Assembly: GCA_002420305.1 (NCBI GenBank)
Contig: DIHT01000098.1
Span: 1-20,328, forward strand
Length of the DNA stretch: 20,328 bases
Origin: Akkermansiaceae bacterium UBA5689
Lineage (GTDB): Bacteria; Verrucomicrobiota; Verrucomicrobiia; Verrucomicrobiales; Akkermansiaceae
Direction of reading: 5' to 3'
Of the stretch, positions 14,801 through 20,328 are shown in pieces. The position numbers and the translations under genes are program-made. The notes beneath the pieces are model-generated. The model worked only from the letters and a program-made list of their open reading frames with translations, ran no database searches and was not told where the DNA came from. The first letter of the stretch is position 1. Each line of letters starts with the position of its first letter.

Positions 14801-17491
14801 CAGCTCGGGGGAAGCCTTGCGACTTGAAAGAGCTTCCACCAGAATAGTGCAAAGCTTCAGGCGTTGCGATTCGCCTCCGGAGAGAGTGTTCAGGGGCTGC
14901 CCGAGGCGAAGATACCCGAGGCCCAGATCCTCCAGAGGCCGTAGAATAAGAAGAATACGGGCCTTGGTGGCAGCTTCCTTGGTAGCGGCCCTACGCGGCG
15001 TCTCCGCCGCGCCTCGGGCAAAGAAGGTCATGGCCTCGGTGACTGTGAGGGCGAGGACCTCTGCGATAGATTTCCCCTCAAACTGGATCTCAAGAGCGGA
15101 TTGATTATAACGTGAGCCTTGGCACTCTGGACAGGTAAGATACAGGTCTGAGAGAAACTGCATTTCTACCTTCTCGAAGCCGTTGCCGGAACACCTTTCG
15201 CAGCGCCCCGTCCCGGAGTTAAAGGAAAAAAATCCCGGGGTTGTTCCGGCAAGCTTTCCGTCTGGGCTTTCAGCGAAAAGCTGGCGAATGAGATCAAAGG
15301 CGCCAAGGTATACAACCGGTGTCGAGCGCGGGGTACGGGAAAGGGGGCTCTGGTCTACGAGCTTTACGCTTGTGAGCTGCTCAGCACCGCTAAGCTGCTG
15401 AAGAGGAGCGGGTTCAGAATCGGTATTTATCTGCAGTGCTACCGCCAAGTTCTGGTAAAGGACATCGTGAACCAAGGTGGATTTCCCAGAGCCGGAAACT
15501 CCCGTCACACAGGCGAAGACGCCAAGCGGAATATCTACGTGAAGCTTGCTCAGGTTGTGACGGGAGGCACCACGAATGTGAATATAGCCCCCGGGCTTTC
15601 GGCGTTCGCGTGGAATGGGAATCGAGTGTTTGCCGAGGAGATAAGGCAGGGTTGAACTTTGGGGACAGGATCGCAGGGAGCCGGGCTGGAACGCACGGCG
15701 TCCCGGTAATGCCGCTACAATTTCACCTCCCTGCTCCCCGGCGCCGGGCCCAATGTCCAGAAGGTAGTCCGCAGCACGCATCACGGCCTCCTCGTGCTCC
15801 ACGACGAGAAGTGTGTTTCCCTTGTCGCGGAGACCATGCATCACGGAAATGAGGGCGCCGACGTCTCTGGGGTGGAGACCGACGGTCGGTTCGTCGAGAA
15901 CAAAGAGCGTGTTAGTTAGGGAAGCGCCAAGACAGCTGGTCAGGTTGACTCGTTCAATCTCGCCTCCCGAGAGGGTTCGGGTAGCCCGGTCAAGAGTGAG
16001 ATACCCTAATCCAACCTCGCAGAGGTAGCGTAACCGGTTCGAGATCTCGGAAAGGACAAGCTTGGTAGTCTTATCGATCCCACCGCCTTCTGTCTGAAGC
16101 CTTTCGGTAAATTGAGTGATCCATTGATGTAGCTCTGTAACAGGGCTACGCCAGATCTCGGGGAGAGTACGGCCGTCGACCTGGAAACAGAGGGCTTCGG
16201 GTTGGAGGCGGGCACCCCTACAACTGCTGCAGGTCGTATAGGACCGGTAGCGACTCAGGAAGACGCGGATGTGCATCTTGTAGGCTCGCCCTTCAAGCCA
16301 TTCAAAAAAGCCCTTCACGCCATACCACTCCTCATTTTCCCACGCATCCTCAGGGCTGGTTCGCTCACCGTAGAGGACCCAGCTCTGCTCCTCGCTACTC
16401 AGGTCAGAGAAGGCGCAGTCGAGATCCAAGCCTCTGCGGGCCCCGTGGAGTTCGAGATCTCGCTGGCACTCCTCCCCTCGTTCTCCCTGGAAGGGTTTTA
16501 CACAGCCTTGGTGGATGGAGCGGGAATGGTCTGGAATCGCCTTGTTGAGATCAATGCCGATGACACGGCCAAAGCCTCGGCAGTTCGGGCATGCTCCCAT
16601 CGGATTGTTGAAGCTGAAGAGAGCGGGAGTCGGGGGTCGGGCAGTGAACCCTGTGAGAGGATTACTCCAATTTGTAGTGAAGGATCTCGGCGTGCCTGAT
16701 TCTCCTCCGTCGCTGATTGCGCAGGTTCCTTTGCCGAGGTCGAGGGCTCGTTCCAGAGCCTCCAGAATCCGATGCTGGTTAACTTTTTTGATGAGGATTC
16801 GATCCTGAATCACGTAAAGCTGGGGAGGGAGCAGGGCAAACCCGGCCTCCTCGGGGGTGTCGGTCCGGACGACCTGCCCATTGAGGAATATTCGAAGGTA
16901 ACCTTGCTGCTGCAGAAACGCGAAGAATGGTTCGAGCTCCGTGTTTTGGGGAACGTCGACAGGAAAGAGGATGAGAGCTTGCTGGTCGCAAAAGTTTTCG
17001 AGGCACCAAGAGGCAATGGAATCGCTGGTGTCTGGACGAATTATATCACCTGAGGAGGGATCGACAGCATGTGCACAGCGAGCGTAAAGCAACTTCAGGT
17101 AATCGTTGATCTCGGTTATGGTGCCGACTGTCGAGCGTGTTGAGCGGACATTATTTTTTTGCTCGATGGCAATGGCGGGCGGGATCCCATCAATCCGGTC
17201 GACCAAGGGCTTATCCATGCGGTCGAAAAACTGTCTGACGTAGGGAGAGAAAGTCTCCACATAGCGCCGCTGGCCTTCCGCGTAGAGCGTCTGGAATGCG
17301 AGAGAAGACTTGCCTGAGCCCGAAGGCCCGGTGACTACGGTCAACTGGCCGAGCGGAATATCCAGGTCGAGACCCTTGAGATTGTTCTGACGGGCCCCAC
17401 GAACGATGATGGTGTCATGCTGCGCTTGTTTGGAGCTGCCGGGCTTGCGGCGGGCCGGAGAAGCGGAGGTGCTTTTCTTGGCAGGGGGCAC
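11882..17491 (-). CDS. uvrA: Double-length UvrA: two UvrA units fused in one chain
   Basis: UvrA is the damage-recognition ATPase of nucleotide excision repair that loads UvrB. The usual protein has about 940 residues and two ATPase sites; this one has 1869 and four. Walker A motifs lie at residues 55-62, 664-671, 1034-1041 and 1564-1571. ABC signatures LSGGE lie at 507, 870, 1407 and 1747. Walker B motifs are LDEPT in the first three, but IEEPS at 1783-1787 in the fourth. The C-terminal-type zinc module (CxxC, 19 residues, CxxC) is complete twice (764-790 and 1657-1683). The N-terminal-type Cys pairs also occur twice, with loops of 116 residues (304-421) and 45 residues (1280-1326). UvrB-binding-type regions follow Walker A in both halves. 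The start is GTG at 17491, with an in-frame stop upstream and no ATG between. Similar double UvrA proteins are annotated in Chlamydia. Confidence 0.95.
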   Translation of the reverse strand: MPPAKKSTSASPARRKPGSSKQAQHDTIIVRGARQNNLKGLDLDIPLGQLTVVTGPSGSGKSSLAFQTLYAEGQRRYVETFSPYVRQFFDRMDKPLVDRIDGIPPAIAIEQKNNVRSTRSTVGTITEINDYLKLLYARCAHAVDPSSGDIIRPDTSDSIASWCLENFCDQQALILFPVDVPQNTELEPFFAFLQQQGYLRIFLNGQVVRTDTPEEAGFALLPPQLYVIQDRILIKKVNQHRILEALERALDLGKGTCAISDGGESGTPRSFTTNWSNPLTGFTARPPTPALFSFNNPMGACPNCRGFGRVIGIDLNKAIPDHSRSIHQGCVKPFQGERGEECQRDLELHGARRGLDLDCAFSDLSSEEQSWVLYGERTSPEDAWENEEWYGVKGFFEWLEGRAYKMHIRVFLSRYRSYTTCSSCRGARLQPEALCFQVDGRTLPEIWRSPVTELHQWITQFTERLQTEGGGIDKTTKLVLSEISNRLRYLCEVGLGYLTLDRATRTLSGGEIERVNLTSCLGASLTNTLFVLDEPTVGLHPRDVGALISVMHGLRDKGNTLLVVEHEEAVMRAADYLLDIGPGAGEQGGEIVAALPGRRAFQPGSLRSCPQSSTLPYLLGKHSIPIPRERRKPGGYIHIRGASRHNLSKLHVDIPLGVFACVTGVSGSGKSTLVHDVLYQNLAVALQINTDSEPAPLQQLSGAEQLTSVKLVDQSPLSRTPRSTPVVYLGAFDLIRQLFAESPDGKLAGTTPGFFSFNSGTGRCERCSGNGFEKVEMQFLSDLYLTCPECQGSRYNQSALEIQFEGKSIAEVLALTVTEAMTFFARGAAETPRRAATKEAATKARILLILRPLEDLGLGYLRLGQPLNTLSGGESQRLKLCTILVEALSSRKASPELLVLDEPTTGLHFGDIQKLLIVFNRLVDVGHSLVVIEHNLDVIKSADYLIDVGPGAGSEGGRIVAKGTPEEVMKTSTQTALYLAPLLGKEQVGTEKNWPKNSSRNRTQNTIQIAGAREHNLKNVDVTIPRDTFVVVTGLSGSGKSTLAFDIIFAEGQRRFLDSMSPYARQFAEQMEKPDIDRISGLPPTVAIEQRISQGGGKSTVATVTEVYHFLRLLYAKLGTQHCPESGEPVVPQTEDAIVEAVRSHLKRGPVDILAPVVRGRKGFHSDVAVWAERQGYTRLLVDNQWKEVETFERLERFQEHDIDVLILHVSKASTRISALREAVATALQLGKGTLRLLDSGNFLHPFSKARVSPVTGRSFEAPDPAHFSFNSPRGWCKTCRGHGEVMPSQKRSRKSRRDSFNSKTEAEIDFDRKLDRADKEELVICPDCQGSRLNEISRAIRIQDYAIQDLTMLPVSEAAAVVEKFHFTGRARTIARDIIPEIVQRLLFLEKVGLGYLQLNRSARTLSGGEAQRIRLAAQLGSNLRGVLYVLDEPTIGLHPRDNQKLLDTLETLRAKGNSLLVVEHDDETMERAGHIIDLGPGAGRHGGEIVASGTLGKIRKLKKSITGQALANPLSHPIRGQRRPLPKASARTGWLRLKGCSVNNLKNIEVRIPLERLTVITGISGCGKSSLMRGSLAELFKRNTDKTWASASGVKSIRHCYEVDQSPIGKTSRSCPATYVKIFDEIRKLFAQLPEARMKGFDASRFSFNNASGQCPECKGNGRIKLEMDFLPSTWTHCESCNGKRYNPATLEIRYNGQSIGDVLAMTIDEAAEFFAAHGKLHRALSLLKETGLGYLQIGQPSPTLSGGEAQRIKLVTELTRGRISKTSIKSRKPQANLYLIEEPSIGLHLEDVKRLIDVLHRLVEEGHTVVVVEHHTGIMAEADNIIDMGPEAGESGGRIVTQGPPEKVANSKTSRTAPFLRAALKG

Positions 17492-17610
17492 GGGCCGGAC
17501 GTTAAGGGCTTGAAGAAGGCAGTCGGGTTACCGACTGGATGGTCCATGACGGGGTATTTACCAGACAGGGGGATCCTACCCCGGGTTCGAGACCGGTCAA
17601 CTCACTGATC
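17492..17610 (-). other. Kinase-uvrA gap with a seven-pair hairpin
   Basis: In this 119-base gap CAGTCGG (17520-17526) pairs perfectly with CCGACTG (17531-17537) around GTTA. On the minus strand it lies 28 bases before the uvrA GTG and is followed by CCTTCTTC rather than a T-run. It could be a weak attenuator or a leader structure. A second, four-pair G/C element lies near 17567-17583. I see no clear promoter, so co-transcription of uvrA with the kinase is possible. Confidence 0.35.
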
Positions 17611-20271
17611 TTACTCGTCGTCGTCGTCGTCGTCACCCAGTCCGTCAGGAACCTCGGGAAATTCCCCATCGAGAATAGCGAGAAAATAGGGCTTGTCCAC
17701 CGCCGCAGCCTCCTCCCGTCCAAGGTAGGCTGCTCCTTCGCGATCTCCCTGGGCCTGACGCCGCCGAATCTCCTTGTTGATCTGGGAGCAGTAGCGGCTC
17801 TTTGCGTCCTCAAAGTCGGTTTCGTAGTCCTCCCAGATGCCTTGCTGCTTGGCCAGGGCCCTTTCGTGTTCTTTCTCTACGGCACGCCCTGCCCACCTTG
17901 CCCAGTCAGGCAGGTTGAGCGAAGCAGGGATTTCCCCCTGTTGCTTCATGTTGTCGGTAATTCCATCGATCAGTTTTTCCGCTTCGCGGCTGAAACGGCG
18001 GGCCGTGCTAGTTTCGCTTTCCATGTCGGCAGCAAAGTCCTTTATGTTTTTGTCGTGCCGTCTCTTCCAGCGCTCGTGGGACGCCTTTTCGCCATCACGG
18101 AATATCTGCCGGTATTTCACAAGCCAGTCCTCGGCCCCAGCTGGGCGATTTGCTTCTCCGGCACCCGGCATGTTCCGGCGGGAAGGCGCTGACCATTCCA
18201 CGAGGAAGAAGCGCGCTTCAGAGGGTTCTCCAGCTGCATTGAGATAGCCAAATCCTTGATCCTCTCCTTTTCCAAATTGCAGATATTTCTTCGGGCCACT
18301 ACCCAGATCTGGCTGCTCGGGCGCCCAAGTCACAAAGTTGAACCGTTCACCCGTGACAAAAGTCCATACGGGCGTGGCAGTGCCCTTCTGCCTTCCTCCG
18401 ATCCAGCACCCTCCCCCCTGATCAAGTAACTCTCGCATGGCCGTATTGATCCAATCCGCTTCTTCCTGACTAGAGGGAACTGCGAGATGTCCTCCAGCCG
18501 CCTCTGCGAGGCTATTAGCCTGTTCCCACGACATGGATTCGGGAACGGCAAGAAAGCGGGAGCCATTGATATTTTGGGTGCCGGCTGGGAAAGCTGGCCG
18601 CTTGGCTTTGAGCGAGGCCGAGACTCTTTCTAGCTGTCTTGCGATAGATCCTGTGTTGCCCCCCTCTGTCCATTGGAGAATGAAAGGCAGGTTCCGTGAG
18701 GCGGGCATGTCATCGAGAGACTGGTCAGGGAGAAGGGCCGCGTAGTCCTCGCCACCATCGTCTGAGGTGGTTTCATCAGGTTGCCCCGCCGCCCACAAAT
18801 CTTCCGGGGGAGCGCTCCCATCCACCCAATACCACTTCCCTTCCATGCCTGAATCTGAGAGGCCCAGCCAACACGGGCTGGTAAGCTTAAGCTCAGCAAC
18901 GGCCCATTCGAGATCCTCCTTGCTGCTCAGTGCGGCCAGCTGAGCCCCATGGGCCTCCGCGTAATGAGAGGCGGCCATCCATGGGCGAGCGCTGGTGACC
19001 AGAAGGTAGTGAGACGTTCCGCGCTTGACCGTTCCCTTGGGAAGTTCGGATAGATTGCCGGATTTAAGTTTGGCCTGAAGCCTCACCAGCGCCTGCGTGG
19101 TGCTTTCAACTGGTTTGGGCTTGGCAGGCTCAGGGGCGGGCTTGTCCTTCTTCTCCGGAATTTCTGCAACGGGGGAAGGCTTGGGCTTGGGCTTGAGCTT
19201 AGGCTTGGGCTTCGAGGTAGGAGATTCCTGCTCCGGGGACGTTGCTGCAGTTTTATCGTCTCCGCCCTTCCCGGAGCCAATCAGGATAAATCCGAGGACC
19301 CCAAGGACGATGATGGCGGCAAGAATTCCCATGACAGGGACCGATTGAGACTTTGCCTGGGGGACCGCGATGGCAGGAGCTGGGGCGCGCATTCCCACAG
19401 GGGGATGGCTTCGCCCGGCCACGGCTGGGGTTGCCGTCTTCGTACGGCGTAGAACCGGCTTCTTCAACTTGTCTCCAAGTTCGTCCAGCTCTTTCGCGAC
19501 ATCTTCTGCCTTGGCGTAGCGTAGTTCCGGGGATGGATGAGTGGCTCTCCTGATGATTCGGTCAAACTCCGGGCTGCACTGGCTCACTGCCGATGGCGGC
19601 TGCCAGGGCTCTGAGGGGACTTTGGCAGTGAGTAACTCATAGAGAAGAACTCCTACGGCAAAAACATCCACTCGCTGGTCTACTTCCCCAGGATTGTTTA
19701 CTACTTCGGGCGCACTATAGCCGGGAGTGCCCCATACGATTTCGTCGGGGTTGTGGCCTTCTCCGACTGGTCGCGCCAAGCCGAAGTCCCCGATCTTGGG
19801 AACCGCTTCCGGCCCGAGGAGAATGTTTCCGGGCTTAATGTCACGGTGCAGGATGCCGTGCTGGTGGGCGTGGGCTAGACCATGGGAAATGCCGGCTACG
19901 AGGCGAACTGCTTCTTCCTGGTCGATCGCTCTTCCATAGGCGGAATGGTGGAGGGACTTGCCCTCAACCAACTCCATGATGATGTAGAGCATTCCATCAG
20001 CATCACCAAAATCATAGACTGCAATCAGGTTGGGGTGGTTGAGGCGGGCCATGGATTTGGCCTCGGCTTCAAAGCTCGACCGGAATTGCGGGTCCGCTCC
20101 AAATTGACGGGGAAGGATTTTGATTGCGACCGGACGGTCGAGAGAAACCTGCCGGGCGGCGTAGACAGCACCCATCCCTCCCTGCGCGATAAACGCAGTA
20201 ATCTCGTAGGCCGGGAAGAGCGGCTGTAGCTCCTCCAAACTGGGAGCCTGAAAATCGAGATCAGGTGACAT
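17611..20271 (-). CDS. Transmembrane Ser/Thr protein kinase with two C-type-lectin-like domains
   Basis: The start is the ATG at 20271 (886 residues); extension to 20316 would need a TTG. The kinase domain, about residues 22-270, is PknB-like and looks active: Gly loop GGMGAVY (31-37), VAIK Lys51, helix-C Glu70, HRDIKPGN (142-149), DFG (162-164), GTPGYSAPE (181-189). A single membrane helix spans about 312-332, followed by a Pro/Lys linker to about 390. Two C-type-lectin-like domains follow, about 415-535 and 568-695; each has a QPD triplet (GQPDE, EQPDL) where lectins place their sugar-specificity motif. Most of the canonical lectin Cys are absent. A charged helical region (about 710-860) ends in a poly-Asp tail. 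The kinase side should be cytosolic and the lectin-like side outside the membrane. A sensor role is inference; the ligand and substrates are unknown. Confidence 0.92.
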   Translation of the reverse strand: MSPDLDFQAPSLEELQPLFPAYEITAFIAQGGMGAVYAARQVSLDRPVAIKILPRQFGADPQFRSSFEAEAKSMARLNHPNLIAVYDFGDADGMLYIIMELVEGKSLHHSAYGRAIDQEEAVRLVAGISHGLAHAHQHGILHRDIKPGNILLGPEAVPKIGDFGLARPVGEGHNPDEIVWGTPGYSAPEVVNNPGEVDQRVDVFAVGVLLYELLTAKVPSEPWQPPSAVSQCSPEFDRIIRRATHPSPELRYAKAEDVAKELDELGDKLKKPVLRRTKTATPAVAGRSHPPVGMRAPAPAIAVPQAKSQSVPVMGILAAIIVLGVLGFILIGSGKGGDDKTAATSPEQESPTSKPKPKLKPKPKPSPVAEIPEKKDKPAPEPAKPKPVESTTQALVRLQAKLKSGNLSELPKGTVKRGTSHYLLVTSARPWMAASHYAEAHGAQLAALSSKEDLEWAVAELKLTSPCWLGLSDSGMEGKWYWVDGSAPPEDLWAAGQPDETTSDDGGEDYAALLPDQSLDDMPASRNLPFILQWTEGGNTGSIARQLERVSASLKAKRPAFPAGTQNINGSRFLAVPESMSWEQANSLAEAAGGHLAVPSSQEEADWINTAMRELLDQGGGCWIGGRQKGTATPVWTFVTGERFNFVTWAPEQPDLGSGPKKYLQFGKGEDQGFGYLNAAGEPSEARFFLVEWSAPSRRNMPGAGEANRPAGAEDWLVKYRQIFRDGEKASHERWKRRHDKNIKDFAADMESETSTARRFSREAEKLIDGITDNMKQQGEIPASLNLPDWARWAGRAVEKEHERALAKQQGIWEDYETDFEDAKSRYCSQINKEIRRRQAQGDREGAAYLGREEAAAVDKPYFLAILDGEFPEVPDGLGDDDDDDE
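17617..17634 (-). repeat. GAC trinucleotide repeat coding a poly-Asp tail
   Basis: Six tandem copies of GAC (minus strand) encode six Asp directly before the final Glu and the stop codon of the kinase. Such a tract can change length by slippage without breaking the frame. Confidence 0.9.
19178..19212 (-). repeat. Hexanucleotide repeat coding the Lys-Pro linker of the kinase
   Basis: Nearly six copies of a six-base unit (GGCTTR on the plus strand) encode alternating Lys and Pro (KPKPKLKPKPKP) just outside the membrane helix. The copies are imperfect in the middle, so the tract is partly decayed. A Lys-Pro linker would be extended and rigid, holding the lectin-like domains away from the membrane. 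Confidence 0.85.
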
Positions 20272-20284
20272 AGGGTAACAACAC

Positions 20285-20316
20285 CTTATAATGCCCTCCG
20301 TTGCAGCTTTACGCAA
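20285..20316 (-). promoter_or_regulatory. Candidate promoter of the kinase gene
   Basis: On the minus strand TATAAG (20290-20285) matches the -10 consensus at five of six positions and ends 13 bases before the ATG at 20271. TTGCGT (20316-20311) is a partial -35 at a long spacing of 20; with CATTAT as the -10 the spacing is 17. The predicted leader is only a few bases. AAGGTG, ten bases before the ATG, could instead be a ribosome binding site, but it would lie outside that transcript. Confidence 0.4.
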
Positions 20317-20328
20317 GCGCCAGAAATG

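Noticed and set aside
11882..17491. Two separate uvrA genes joined by a sequencing or assembly error
   Set aside because: The frame is continuous through the junction near residues 980-1005, no stop or start is skipped, and the halves are clearly diverged, not a duplicated assembly.
17577..17596. GGTTCGAGACC resembles a tRNA T-loop
   Set aside because: The flanking stem mismatches at the third and fifth pairs, and no matching acceptor, D-arm or anticodon arm fits at tRNA spacing on either strand.
1..20328. CRISPR array, insertion sequence, integrase or attachment site
   Set aside because: No regularly spaced direct repeats, transposase or recombinase frames, or terminal inverted repeats were seen on either strand.

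Overview
The window reads as a bacterial chromosome segment of moderately high GC, most likely from the PVC group and probably Verrucomicrobiota. That placement is inference from gene content: a double-length UvrA (a fusion also annotated in Chlamydia), a PknB-type kinase fused to C-type-lectin-like domains, an exported azurin, and start codons that almost never have a Shine-Dalgarno sequence.

Layout. Bases 1-6353 (+) hold an F-type ATP synthase operon in the order a-c-b-delta-alpha-gamma-beta-epsilon (atpB E F H A G D C). The a subunit is cut by the window edge. The c subunit lacks the Na+-site residues, so the enzyme is predicted to be proton-coupled. Its gene is bracketed by two strong RNA hairpins (456-492 and 780-809), plausibly helping to make more c subunit than its neighbours. 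The delta subunit is unusually short and the beta subunit carries an insertion of about 20 residues. carB (6508-9699, +) follows; carA is not in the window.

Bases 9737-11224 are accessory. A secreted protein on the minus strand looks like a metallopeptidase-fold protein that has lost its catalytic residues. Divergent to it is a small single-pass membrane protein. Downstream of that is a region of about 190 bases with mutually exclusive RNA pairings, a possible 42-codon ORF and a clear stem-loop terminator. Bases 11225-20271 are all minus strand: an azurin-like cupredoxin, a 1869-residue tandem UvrA with four ATPase sites, and upstream of it a transmembrane Ser/Thr kinase with two lectin-like domains.

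How the genes relate. The ATP synthase genes build one complex. carB is metabolic and probably separately expressed. The kinase and uvrA run in the same direction with a 119-base gap and might be co-transcribed, but nothing in the sequence shows that the kinase regulates repair. I saw no CRISPR array, insertion sequence, phage gene, rRNA or tRNA. No gene-free stretch exceeds about 200 bases.
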